Assembly (NCBI RefSeq): GCF_011386835.1
Contig: NC_088792.1
Coordinates: forward strand, 224,343,894-224,407,893
DNA from: Chrysemys picta bellii
Taxonomy: Eukaryota; Chordata; Testudines; Emydidae
Length of the DNA: 64,000 nt
Reading direction: 5' to 3'
The notes beneath the pieces are model-generated. The model did not search any database. It had not been told where the DNA came from and worked only from the letters and a program-made list of their open reading frames with translations. Positions 38,851 to 51,753 of the stretch are shown here, in pieces. Each line of letters opens with the position of its first letter. Position 1 is the first letter of the stretch. Position numbers and translations under genes: made by a program.

Positions 38851-39116
38851 GGGTGGTGCTTACCTTAGGTGGCTCCCGAGAAGCAGCAACATCTCCTGGC
38901 TCCTAAGCGGAGGTGTGACTATGTGGCTCTGCGTGCTGCCCATGCCTACAGACACCACCCCCTCAGCTCCCATTCGCCACGGTTCCTGGCCAATGGGAGC
39001 TGCTGAGCTGGCGCTGGGGCAGCGTGCAAAGCCCCCGTGCCTGCCCCTCCACCTAGGAGCCAGAAGGAGATGCCGGAAGCTTCCTGGGAGTTGCATGGAG
39101 CCAGGTAGGAAGCCTG

Positions 39117-39247
39117 TAGGGTGACCAGACAGCAAGTGTGAAAAATCAGAATGGGGTGGGGTGGGGGTGTGGTAATAGGAGCCTATATAAGTAAAAGACC
39201 CCAAAATCGGGACTGTCCCTATAAAATTGGGATATCTGGTCACCCTA
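39117..39247. mobile_element. hAT-type MITE (TAGGGTGACCAGA family), 131 bp, nested
   Basis: The ends TAGGGTGACCAGA and TCTGGTCACCCTA are perfect inverted repeats. The 8-bp target duplication GAAGCCTG is perfect (39109-39116 and 39248-39255). It is the second copy of the family seen in RPS20 intron 1 (2612-2723), here in the opposite orientation. Confidence 0.95.
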
Positions 39248-39375
39248 GAAGCCTGCCTGCACCGACAACCGGACTTTTAACAGGCCTGTCAGCAGTGCTG
39301 CCTGGAGCTGGCAGGGTCCCTTTTTAACCAGGCATTCCAGTCAAAAACCGGACACCTGACAACCCTAACTTGAAT

Positions 39376-40005
39376 TGCAGTTCTATTCTGAAAATCCTTT
39401 TGTAAAAATGTCTGTAAGGTTCTACATTTGTGATTCAATTATTTCTATATCAAATTTGCTCAGTTTACAATTCAAAATACTTTTTTTCTGTCAGTCCTTG
39501 CATCCTCAGTCTGGCATTTGAAAGTCAAGCTATGTTCTTTCTGATTCATGTATCATCACCCTTAATAAAGATTTTACAGTCCAAATACTGCCCTCAGTTA
39601 CACCTATGCAAGCTCACGGTCCTCAGATTGTATACTCCTTTATATTCATGAAATCTTTTTGCCATCAGTAGGATTGCAAAAGTGTAACTGATGGCATAAT
39701 CTGAGGACAATGGAGATACACAGGTTATCTTGCAATTGAACAATTACAATTGTTATCAAATTCTGTGGATGAACACGAGCCAGTTCAGTATTCCAGAGCT
39801 TGAGTGCTTCTGCAGGACAGATGGGATGGAGAAGCAAATAGTAAAACATTTCAAGTAGTTGTATGTGAATTTGAATGTGCTCAATGAGCACATCCGCTAC
39901 AGCTGTCACTACTTTATTTTTTAACAGCCGTACTTGTTTTTTTAAAATCCAAAGTGGATGTTTTTCAAAAACTTATGCTCTTGTTCAAACAGAAATTAAT
40001 ACAGG
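39376..40005. other. Intergenic DNA; no gene seen
   Basis: AT-rich with no recognised coding or repeat family. Confidence 0.4.
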
Positions 40006-40006
40006 G

Positions 40007-40075
40007 ATGTCCTATGGCCTGTGTTGTACATTAGTCAGACTAGATGATCCCAACTAGGTTTACAATTCATGAGTC
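40007..40075 (+). mobile_element. CR1 tail fragment
   Basis: CCTATGGCCTGTGTTG and CAGACTAGATGATCCCAAC match the conserved end of CR1 LINEs. Only about 70 bp remain. Confidence 0.65.
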
Positions 40076-40549
40076 ATATATGTTGGGCCTGACTTTCAGT
40101 CAAGGTGTTGCCTAATAGATGTCTGTTTGGCTTTCTCTCTCTTTGTGGCACTAAATGAACACTGTGCTCACAGAAGGCTGATCCAACCCAGGTTATTCTT
40201 GGGAGCTGATGACCCTTTTTCATCATCTCCTCCTCCTAGCCTGAGAATGGAAGAACATAAGAACACCCTTATTCATGTTCAAAAGATGACTTATAACATA
40301 GAATATTTTGCAGGCCACTGCAAGAAAAAATTACAAGCTCTTTTGTGTTGTAACTATCTTATAGGTGACCTTGACATACATTTAGTTAGCCCTTTGCTTT
40401 TCTACATTTCTAAATAATTTATTATGTGTCTGTCATGGATTGCACACCGGTCAGATTCTGTGGAGACAAGCCACAATAGTGTCAAAGCCTGTTAACTGTA
40501 TGAAGATGGTCTGATGTGAAATAAGGGCATTGTATGGCAGACAAATTCA

Positions 40550-40882
40550 GGTAACTGTACTGGAAGATTTAACTGCTAGCCCAATGCAAATATTTGATAA
40601 TGGACTTCTCAGTGTAGCAGACAAAGGTATAACAAGATCTAATGGGTGGAAGTCAAAACTGGACAAATTCAGAGCAGAAAGAACATGTAAATGTTTAGCA
40701 GTGAAGGTAATTAACCTTTGCTTATAGTAGATTCAACATCATTGGAAATTTTAAAATAGAGATTGGATGTTTTTCTAAACGATCTGCTCTGGTTAAAACA
40801 GGAGTTATTTCAGGGCAGTTCTAAGGTCTGTGATATACCAGTCACACTAGATGATCCCTTCTGGCCTTAGAATTTATGGCCC
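40550..40882 (+). mobile_element. CR1 LINE 3' fragment
   Basis: The plus strand has the CR1 3' region, from GATAATGGACTTCTCAG through ACTAGATGATCCCTTCTGG to CTTAGAATTTATG, with stops and indels. Confidence 0.75.
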
Positions 40883-40960
40883 AGATCCTCCAAGGTATTT
40901 TGGCACCTAACTCCCACTGAAATCAATGTCAGTGAGGCACCTAAATACCTTGGAAAGCTA
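40877..40960. repeat. Palindromic repeat next to a CR1 tail
   Basis: CTCCAAGGTATTTTGGCACC and the reverse complement of the right half, TTCCAAGGTATTTAGGTGCC, form an 80-bp imperfect palindrome. It is related in its GGTGCCTAA blocks to the repeat at 33350-33539. Confidence 0.55.
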
Positions 40961-40964
40961 ATTA

Positions 40965-42290
40965 ATAGCTAGTGGGTCCCCTACTTTTCCAATATGGCAG
41001 CTGAGGGATAAAGGGCAATGCTGGATTTTGAAGCTTGTAGTTTAGGGGTAGGATCATGGTTTTCCACAGAGCTGAGTAAACATGGCACACGCACACTATA
41101 AGGGCTTGGGAATGATGTCAACAGGCTTCCATCACTTACTGATTGCTCCTTGTCCTAGTACAACAGTAATAATGGTGGTGATTGGGATCTGAATATTGTA
41201 TTGTAGGTGAGAGGAAGTTGGGTAGTAATGAACAAAGTGTCACCCAGGCCTACCATCTTCCACAGTCCTATGAACAACCATGAACACAGGTCCATCTCCT
41301 GCTTCAGTTCCAGCACTGTATCTATATCACAGACAATGAACATGATGGCTCCCTTTAATAACTGTACAAAGTATTTTGGGATGTCCTCTTGCAAAGAGAT
41401 GGAGAGGTAGGAACACTGGCTAATCCCATAATACATTACTGGCATGACAAGCATTCCACTGAAATGTAAAAAAGGAGAGAGCTTTCAGCCATCTATCAGA
41501 GGTAGATAAACCTGCCCAGCACAGGATTTCAGTGAGTTTGGGGTTTTATTCCATGGCTACTTGTCTTTAGTGTCCACTACATTAGTGTTCAATTGAGGTA
41601 CAGTCCTCTGCCCTGGCATATTTTGCTGGTCTGTTCCCACTTTAAAATTGAACACCAATTCTGTGAGAACAGGGACAGAGATGAACTTACCTATAACAAT
41701 ATCATGTAATGTCCCTTATATTTAATTTAGTTATAAAAGCAGTAAGCCAGAAGGTGGGCTTATGTTCAAAGTCACTGCCTGAAGAACTTTCATGCTGAAA
41801 TTGTATCCGTCAAAACGTGTAAGGGTCTGACAGGTGCCTTCCTGGCAGCACTCAGTATGCTCTACAAGTAGTTACCATCTCTCTTTGACAAATCAAATAT
41901 TTGTGAGAAACTCTTCAGCCTGCTTGGAAATCAGATGTAGAGGCTTAACCCGTATGAACCTTTAGCTGTCTCACCCAGCTTGGGCTTGTAAGAAACAAAA
42001 CAAAAAACCAACCATCATTAATTTTTTTAATTAAAAAAAAAAAAAAAAAGCCCCAACAACATAGCTGGTGATAAATTACTTTTCCAGGGTTGGTCTGTCC
42101 GCATGGTAATTTTTTTTGTTTTAAGTTTGAGCAAACAGTTCTAAATTTATATATATTCTATGACATCAGTGTGTATAACATCTTCTAGTACCCTGTACTA
42201 CTCTGTGTATATCAGAGTCCACAGAAGTGAATTATATGAAAAGGACACACTACCACCATTTTTATACAACATATTATAGATTAAGTATAA
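40965..42290. other. Intergenic DNA; no gene seen
   Basis: No coding signal. Overlapping opposite-strand frames at 41155-41454 and 41207-41410 shadow each other without a domain. An A-run lies at 42033-42049. Confidence 0.45.
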
Positions 42291-42300
42291 CAGTTTAGAG

Positions 42301-42576
42301 CAGTGACACTCTGCCTGAAGCTCGTGAGCCGCAACTGGCTCTTTAATGGGTCTCCTGTGACTCTTTGCAACACAATATTAAAACACTGTGTGATTTCATT
42401 ACTAACCACTCAGGATGCTTTTACTATGTTATTAACCAATTGTAGCTGATAAAATATTTGGTCAGTCATTTTGCTTGAGAATTTATCTCTCTCTCACACA
42501 CACACTCTCTCTCTCTCTCTCAGGTAATATTAATCCCTAATTTGGCTCCTGAACCACTAAGGTCTGAGTATCACTT
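42301..42576. mobile_element. hAT-type element, 276 bp
   Basis: The ends CAGTGACACTC and, reverse-complemented, AAGTGATACTCAGACC are inverted. It is flanked by GTTTAGAG (42293-42300) and GTTTAAAG (42577-42584), an 8-bp target duplication with one difference. A CACACA/CTCTCT microsatellite lies inside at about 42488-42522. Confidence 0.7.
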
Positions 42577-42584
42577 GTTTAAAG

Positions 42585-45500
42585 TAATAGTGAAAGTTAT
42601 TGGCATATATAGCCCACCCAGGGGTAATGCAACAATGTGGTGTGGTCTTCCCAACATGTTTAAATCTATTTTAACCATCAGAAGCCACTTACATTTTTAG
42701 CTAAGTGCTTTCACAATTAACTGTCTTATAACATGAGCTGCATAAAAAGAAGGCTGGACTGCAGGTTGAAAAGAAATTGTACAGTGACTGGCTGTTGATT
42801 ACATTTTAAAAATATGTATCACAGAATTCATCTTCCCAATTTAAGTCCTTGAAGACATAGTGAACCATTATGCCAATGAATTAATATAATTATGCACAAA
42901 TGAAACATTTAGAAGATGCTATACATCTATCTAACGCAGTAGGGAACATCTGATACTGGATTACCTGATATAGGGTAAAGATCATGAAGAGACTGGATTG
43001 TAATGCACATGCACCAGGGGGCAACCTTGCCTTTGTTACTTCTTGACTTGAATATATAATTGTGCAGCCTGAATACTCTGTTTTATTACAGAACATGCAC
43101 ACTAGGCAGAACTATTTTATTTTGGAATCAAAATATTAAATGCTTTTATCATTCTTTCATTTTATCACCCTTCACCCTTTTCCTTTTCTTATTATATATC
43201 CTAGTGTCCTTCCCTCTGCTTCTCTACACTTTTCCATTCTCACCCTTCAAAGAATGTTTTTTCTTCCTTCATGTACTTACTTTCAATTTCTTTCCCATGG
43301 CTTCTCATCTCAATCTCTTCCCCATTTCTTTCCTTTCCCCTCATCTTCTCTAAACCCCCACATTCCAAAACCCACTTCCTCTCCACACTCCCAAACCACC
43401 CTTTCTATCTCTATGACACTCCACTGCCCCAGGTCCATTTCCATAGTACTAATCCTCCCACGGCATCCCGTCTTTTCAGCTCTCCACTGCTACTTGTCTC
43501 AATGTTCAGTGTGGTGCAGTGAGGGGAAGAGACATACACATGGAGTGAGTCCAATGACACCTCTCTATTCCTGGTGAGAGAGAAGAGAAGGCTTACTCCT
43601 CACAGCACATTCACTCCTAAGTAAAATGGGTTTTCTCTTGCTTTGTGTGCCTACAGGGGTTAGCTTGGGGCAGGTGGGTGGGGGAGAGGAGGAAGCCTGC
43701 GATCCTTGCTGTTCCTGGAGCACTCTGCCTCTCCAGGGCGTTCTTACTCCTATTGGTGTTCCATTTCCAGACAGAGTATCTGTGAGCCAAGGACACTGTC
43801 ATGTAGAGATGCATCATGTGCCTTTTAAATGACCAGTTTTATTAGCACCTTATTAAAAAACAAACCCCTGTCTGTCTGAAATTTCAAGAAGGCAATGGGG
43901 GGAGAAGATACATGCAAGCAGCATCACTGTTGCCCACTAGAGGCCTATGAACTATAAAGACCACCACTGTGCTGTAGCATATGCTACTCCAAAGACATTA
44001 ATTCTTCTGCCCCCTCTCCTCCCCCAAAATAAGGGTAAAATGTATCACAAGATAAATGCACAAAAAATGCATCTCTCACAGGAAGTCAAAAGCTAGGATG
44101 GAAGCTAACACCACACAAGCCTTACAAAGGACAAAATGCACCCAGGCCTTTCACAAGTCATGGCTTCAGTGAGGAATACATGAGAAATGAAGATAACACT
44201 GTTGCATCTACTTCGGATCTATGAAGAAAATTGCACTGCCTTCTCTGAGGAACCCGGGTACTTATGCTCTAGGACTTGGAGATGGTTGCCACGCTTGCGC
44301 TAACTTCTGAGTGACAATGATCAAAGTAGAAGTATGACGAGAGAATGTCAGAGAGGATTGGCTAGAACTTCTACCACTTTCTTGCATGCTTATAGCCTCA
44401 ACATCTCCATCCCCAGTGCAGTTATAAATCTGGGGATGAGGCATCACTGGTTCTTTGCCTAAAGGCTCTGCTCAATCACTATAAGCAAGGGTTAAATCAT
44501 TTAGCACGCCGTCTCAAACTTTTACATCGCATGGACTGTACTTTATTACCGAGTATCTTGTAGGCCTCCTGCCCATTTATGACAACATAACATTCCTCTG
44601 GCAATTGCAATTGGCAACATGGAAAATTAAAAGTACACTTACACCTGACAATAGACTATAGCAACTGAAAATGGAGAAGCCAACATCATGTGACCAGTCA
44701 GCTCGCTCTCAGACCATAGTTTTGGAAATGTGTTCTAAATCCTCCCCCCCAAGCAATTTTCTTCATATTAGGGAATCCACGGGAGGAAAAAAAAAAAAAA
44801 AAAAAAAAAAACACCAAGTGGGCTTTCCCCTCTAGTCACAAGGAAGATAAGGAAGTCACTAGATGTATTGCTAAGAAAGATAGTGAGCCCCCATCGCCTC
44901 TCCTCTCGTTTACCATAGATATTGCCTGCTAAAATAGTCGGGAGTTCCAAGCTACCTTTTAGTTTAATATAGCTGAAGTGATAACATCTCTGAGCTTTCC
45001 ACAGTGGTCACTCAGTAATCCCTTCTCTGTATGTGGGGAAGAAAGAAGACAGAGCTGAGGGACTCAAAAAATAAAATACATCCCATAGCACCAAAGCTGG
45101 CAGTGCTAATACTTTGCAGGAACTGAGATGGTGGCTGAACATAGTGCCCATTTGGTACAACACTGCAAGTTAGTATTTACTCCCGCACTCCCCAAGCTAA
45201 AAATGAGGACATACTGAAAGGCAGGTGACAAAAAATACCCTCCCCAGCTGAGAGGTCTTTAGCAGTAGGGCCAGGCTCACAGGAGGCATAAAAGGGCTCC
45301 GGCATCTGGTTACTCTAAACAGTAGTCCCATGAGGAAGTAGAACCCTTGGTACCTATCCCCTACCCTTAGAGAAGGTAGCTGGAGCTGCCAACCAGGGAA
45401 GAAGTGATCATGCCATGGGGCCTTTAGAAAATATTATTCTATCATCCATTTTACAATACCAGTCAACCGTCTGGGCCCCACCTGTCCAACCATTTATACA

Positions 45501-46860
45501 TCTTGCTTCTATTTCTCTGGCACTGTCAGGTTGGAAAGGAGGACATGTTAGGCCAGCAAGGGTGGAGAATACTAGGTGAGGCACGTGGACAAAGGTTTTT
45601 TTTTTTTTTTTTTTTTTAAATGGGGGAAAGGGTGGTTTAGGGGGAAAATGTGTAAAAAAAATGTAACTAATGTGACATTTTGTTTCTATGTTGCCTGTTT
45701 AGTTAATTCAGACTGTAAGCTTTTCAGGGAAGGGAACATATCTTTCCATGTATATAGAGCTGGGCCCAGATTCTCATGTGTCTCTTTTGGCACTACTTCA
45801 CTATAAACAATTCTCCCAAGCAAATGAGGAACCCATGGTACAGAAGTGATTTTTTTTTTTAATTGGCACTAGCCAGTGCAGGGGAGAGAGATAAATGTGA
45901 GAATGAGGTTAAAAAAAAAAACTCTCTCAAAGTAGGTGAAACATCTACGTCCATAGTTCGCAGGAGCAGAATCTCTTTCCAATTCCTTTCTGCCTTTTCT
46001 TCTTTTTTCCCCTTAATAGGGGAAAAGAAAGCAAAAGCAGGAAATGTAGACAGTGGTGAGGGTTAAGCTATATATTCCCAGAGACATAAACCCAAATACA
46101 CTGTTGAGAATGGATGGAATATGAATTTAACCCTACTGTCAGGCAGCTGTTAGTCGTTTAGCTTCCTAGTAGGTAGTCATAAGTTAGTGGAAGTATCTAC
46201 TTGGAATGGGAGCAAGGGGAGACAAACGATACACAGCAAGGCAGGAATAGGATTTTGACTGGATTCATAGTACTACCCTCTGCATGCACTAGCAGCTGAG
46301 TCACTGACTGTTTTTAGTGAGACCTTAACTGTAGTGACTCATGCATATGTAGTGTTTTGGCCCCACAGAGCTTCCCAGGATGGTTTTTCAAGGAAATGAG
46401 CCAACAGTCTTGTTTAAAGCATAATTTCCAATAATTACAAATAGCAAGTGTAAAGTCAACATGAATTGCCCATATTTCTGTCTGATCACGCAACACATCA
46501 CAATCTCCTGTGTGCTAAGTCGTCTCCAACTCATCTGCCAGTTTCTCACAGCAGGCTTCAACATGTAGTGTGGCAGCTTCCTCAATCCTTATTTTCAGTG
46601 TAGAGATGCCACTACACTGCAGTGAAAGTAGGATCTCCAAATTTGTCACGTGGCTAAATCATGTACTGCAGATGCCTATGTTTTGTTTTATGAGTCTCTG
46701 AATAACTGCCATCCTACCAGTTTTAAATCAGACAAGTTGTTAAATCCTTGCAGAATGAAAATAAATGTGTTTAATGTGACAGTTGTAATTTATGATCATT
46801 TTCTGAAACCCCACACATGCAACCATGTTTATCTATTAAAATGCCAGCCATACGTTATAC
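42585..46860. other. Intergenic DNA left of PLAG1; no gene seen
   Basis: No coding frame is supported. There is a strongly pyrimidine-rich plus-strand tract at about 43140-43450, an A-run at 44788-44811, a T-run at 45594-45617 and a trace of the ancient dispersed repeat near 45710. Confidence 0.45.
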
Positions 46861-46869
46861 ATTAACTAA

Positions 46870-49800
46870 AACCATTCTGTAACTTTATTGATATATTTTG
46901 TGGAGTTCACATATTTTTGTACAGCAAACATAACACTGTAGCTGCAGCACTATTGTTTAATAGCAGCAAGGTATATTTTATAATCTGGGTATGTGGACAA
47001 TAAATAGTCTGTTTCTTTGGATGTGAATGTTTAAAATGAAGTTCTGCTGCAGCTTCATAATGTGATTGCTATTTTACAGAGCTTATACACAAAAATATAT
47101 ATGCAATCTTTTTGTCTATATTTTATACAAATACAACAGTAGTTTGTGAATACATTTTAAAGTACATATACATGATAAGCAATTCAATTTCCCATATCAC
47201 AGGATAGCAATTTTAAATGCAAGAAACATATACAAATTCAGTCTGGAATGCAGGGGTCTTTTTTTTTTTTTTTTTGCTTTCTATTTTTGACTCAATCTTT
47301 ATCATTAAAACATTTTAGCATACAAGTCCAAACATTTTTTTCCCCAAAAATATAATTTCAGCAATCCAAGTCAGGTTCACGTGCGTCATCCATTCCCCAA
47401 TATAGTATTCCCAGTTTTTGTCTAAATTCAAAAAGGGCTCTTAGCAACATACAGTATGTTCTTCACTCCACACCATAGAAAAAGCCCACATTTCATTTTA
47501 ACTAACAGTCATCCTCTAGTTTTGTGAACAAAAATTGGGCTTGTCTGGGTATACATTTGCATGTCCAAGATTTTCCTTTTGCAAGTGCATATGAATACAT
47601 TGTGGTGTTGTACAAAGTTCATTAATGACAAATTAAGTCACAGTATAAAAATATATCGTATACCTACAGGTCTAGTATAGTCCTTTTTCTAGGGGTAAAA
47701 ATACATCTGAATGAGACAGAAAGGTTTGTAGCACCATGAGAGGAGTTGTATCCCAAGTTACATTAGCAGCATGATCCAATATAACAATATTGCAGGAGTG
47801 TTTCTGAGAAGATAAACATTCATTCTGGTTCAACTGTACCACTGAAGCTTATACTGAAAAGTGTTTACATATGATTAGCAATAGTTCTGTGTCACTTCCA
47901 GGGCTAGATAACTGCTATCAAAAAACACTGCCTTCCAACAAAATAAGACACCCTTACTGTATAAGGGCTTTGGGACTTTCCAGATACACTTTTGAACTAG
48001 AATGCATTTCTCTATTTTGACTTTCTGTGTAACGTTAAATAGGTGGGGGTTTTAATTGTACACTAGGAGGATTGCAGGATGGGTAGCTGAGTGTCTACAC
48101 AGTTTATAGCAAAGTACATTTCATAGGCCTTCTATAGACTGAAAAAGTATGTAGAATGAGCTGCTAAACCAGTGTATGAGACAAACAGACATAACTAAGG
48201 GTGCAGTCCTGCTTCCCTTTAATTTAATGGTGTAAGATCAGGCCCTATGTTTACTTCAGACAGCAGCATAGCTAAGATAGGATATTTTAAAATTCTATGA
48301 CAGTTTACCATCCAAAACTCCAGAGTGCACAGTTTATAATTGGTGAGGAACGCATGACTAATTTTTTTTATTGGTGTTAAAAATGGCAGTAGAAGACAGT
48401 GTAGTTTGAAACATGTAAACCTAGTAAAAAACCATTGTAAAAGCCTTAAGAAAGACACACTGGTTTTGTGCAATATAGCAAATTGATAAGAAAACACTGT
48501 AAAAATGTACCTGTTTAAAATTACGTCTACCATTTTGTACACAAAGCATTATACCAAAGTCCTACATATATGTAATCTAATGGCACTTGAAACAAGTTAT
48601 AATAAAAGTTTTTATAATAAAAAGCATAACCTGTAAGAAATTTTCTTAAAAAGGTTTAGGGTTTCTTTTTGAAAGTGCTATATCTTGTAATATGTGTAAC
48701 ATAGAGGTTGAACAAGCTTTATTTTAAAAAATATTGGCCTATAATACATGTATAGCTCACTAGGCAAATGATCCTGAAAATATGTACTCTTAACATTCAT
48801 TATTAGCTTAATAAGCAATCAGCTCTGGCTCATGTTTCAGTCAGTATATGGTTTTTAAAAACCGCTACTGTGAAATTAACAATAAATCACTCTATTCCAC
48901 AATTTACTACTAAATAAAGCACAAGCAACAAGTACACAAAAATATATGTATTTAAAAAAGACATACTAGAAGTTTAAAAGTTGCACAAAGAGTGGTGCAT
49001 GATCAGCCAGCCTCCCTCCCTCCCCTCCCCTGAAAAAATAAAATCAACTCGGTAACAAGAAAGTAGGGTTTAAAAACTGACATTTTAATAGTGGCCAATA
49101 ATAATTCTGCCTAAAATATACTCTAAAGCACTAATGTGTTAATATTGCTTACAGTGTCAATCTGCTTCCACATATTCATACATCCTAGTTCAGTAGCAAA
49201 CATACATCATGTAGCCACCAACTGAAGCCCTGACTGAATGAGGTTCAATATCTTGTCTGAGGTCCCTATTTCTGAAGTGAAATGTCAATCCCTTTTTACA
49301 AAGCTAAGGCACTACCATTAGTAGTAAAGATTCTGATTATATACTAAGAAAATGGATGCTGGCAAAAAAAATTTCAATCAAGTCTAATCAGAACTAAAAC
49401 TGATAAACAAATGGCACTTTTTCTAAATGCTAGATACACACCACTTCCATCCCCTTAAGTAATGGGATAGGTCTGTCAGAATGTTCTGTGTTGGCAGTTA
49501 AGATTAAACTAATTTGCAACACTAACAAGTGGCCTTCCCTGCTGCCAGACTAACAATTCACTGTAGTTCTGAAATTGGTGATATGCATATTCATTTTCCA
49601 ACAGCTGCGTATATTGACAAACACAACCTAATGGAATTGTCGGTCTCCAATTGCCTTTTCTGGGTGATAAATGTGGCTTATGAAGGGTATGATTCTGTGA
49701 GATTCTGTGCACCCAAAACTTTTCAGAAGTTGAAGATGCTCAGGTCCACATACAATATGGCCCATTAAGGGAATGGAATCCATTTATCTTCAGCTCAAAC

Positions 49801-51753
49801 TGGTTAAATAAGATCCAGAATAAAGTAACTTCTTTCCACTTGCTTTTTATCTTATGCTTGCTGGTTTAAACTAGTATTAAAGTGTTTCTGTTCTGTTTAT
49901 TTTGTGCTCTTTTCACACAATGTTTTTCTTTCCTTAAAATGCTTGGGGTGGAGGGAGGAGGAAGCAATACTGAACACATCATTCAACTAAAGATGTAGGT
50001 AAGCAATCTGTTTCATAGAAACTAAAGGAAGCAGTCATGAAGCAGAGCTAAAGTCCACTTTGAGATAATATGCTCCTAAACCCAACATCTAGGAGTAGTT
50101 TGCAGAATTTGAAAAGGTATTATCCTTATTAATACATCCTTATTTTAATGCCTTTGGAACACAAACATTTATAAAAACATTATCTTTCAGTAATAAAATT
50201 TAAATACATATAAGTATAAAATAGTAAAACTACACCTGCATATTGCTCCTAGAGAAAAAAAGTAGGAGCTAATGATAAAATATTGGGAGCAAAAGCTCCT
50301 TCAATGGGAGCAACTTTTGTTTCTGTGAAGTATATTTATTTTAACCACTCAAAACCTTTTATGCATCCTCACTACTGACTGAGTGATACTAATGTATTTC
50401 ATTTTTATTTTTTAATTCCTTATCCAAAAATGACAAGGAAAATGAATATTAGTATTGAGTTAAAGCAAATCTAGCTTGCTTTTACACATCACAGTTATTT
50501 CTCTTTTGGTTATTAGGGGTAGGAGACGTGAGTATATCAGATTAGGTAAAAGTGGTGTAAGCAATATGCTTTTACTTCACTCCTAAGAGTCCTGTCTTTA
50601 AACCTTGGCAATGGGCAAAAAGTCCCTAGCCAAGTACCCAGGTGTAGTAAGTGTGATTAACATTTAACTTGTCGCTTAGGAGGACATAACACACCACGTC
50701 ACACAACTGAAAAGATCCACTCCACTTTAAAAAATGAAAATTGATATCTGCAAATTTACATTCACTCTCTGACTGCAGACTCACATTGAACTGACACTAG
50801 GTATAAAACTTCTGGCTGGACTTGACCCACACTTTGGCTGTGGCAGCTGGGAAAGACTGATGCCTACAGATGTGAATATAAAATCTGAAGACTCCTATGC
50901 AGTACTCTTTCTATACTACTAAAAAGAAAAACAGCAAGTTAAGAATTAAATCAAAAATTGTGACAAAATATTCCGCACTACTAAATTACAACACTCCTAT
51001 ATTTCAGGGTCAGCCATTAATTTTGCCTCTTTTCCCTTCACCAGAGTCACAAAAGCACAAAACAGTTCCAATTTCAACTTGACACATTGGCCAATTAAGC
51101 AAGAATAATTTCGTCGATGAGTAATTAAGTTAAATTGCTTCTTATCCAATCTTGATACAGGCGGCAACAATTTAAGCCAGAAAATAGTAAGTTCTTAATA
51201 CCTTTCATAATGACTAAGTCAAAATGAAAAGTATGTATACATTTCAACAAGGAAGTTTGAATTCTATACTAATTAAAAAAAAAATTGTCAGATTATGGAC
51301 CAGATAAGATACCACCATTTAGTTCATTTGAAGATCTTCAGGAAGCTGTGTGTAAAATTAAAAACTAGGATTCTATTACAAAATGTAAAACGGTCGAGCT
51401 ACCATTTACTTGACAAAACAGAACAACTGATACATTTGAAAAAAGTTTTAAACAAGGGGTGTGTGTGTCAAAGTTTAGTAGGAATTGCTTTCTATTATTT
51501 TTTATCAGTGTGTCAATTGGCAGTGAAAATTTAAACAATACATTGAGACTTTTTTTAAAAACCAAAGTAAACACAGTTGAGAATAAAACACTTTCAAAAC
51601 ATGTAAAAGTTAATTTAAATTTCTTACTGGCTTCATGAGATTGGTACTGTACAAAAGCAGAGGATTTGTAATGTCTTATAGTAGGCACTAAGTTAAAAAT
51701 GATTACCTAAGGCATTTCTACAAATAGACAGTAATAAGCCAGTTTTGTACATC
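46870..51753 (-). other. PLAG1: Probable PLAG1 3'UTR
   Basis: Downstream of the PLAG1 stop the sequence is AT-rich and, unlike its surroundings, nearly free of recognisable transposons for about 4.9 kb. A minus-strand AATAAA at 46889-46884 could be the distal poly(A) signal. Mammalian PLAG1 also has a 3'UTR of several kilobases. The extent is inferred from these facts, not from transcript data. Confidence 0.45.

Larger units (their letters stand above)
38342..39367. mobile_element. hAT-type element with G-rich minisatellite and nested MITE
   Basis: The left end TAGGATTACCAAC and the reverse-complemented right end TAGGGTTGTCAGG are inverted. A perfect 8-bp target duplication ACTTGAAT lies at 38334-38341 and 39368-39375. 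Inside, 38470-38850 is a G-rich imperfect tandem array built on GGGGTGCAGG- and GGGCTCTGG-type units, which opens spurious frames. A second element (39117-39247) is nested near the right end. Confidence 0.85.

Noticed and set aside
43140..43577. Pro/Ser/Leu-rich 145-residue frame
   Set aside because: It is produced by the pyrimidine-rich tract, with parallel frames open in the same direction and no domain or splice pattern.
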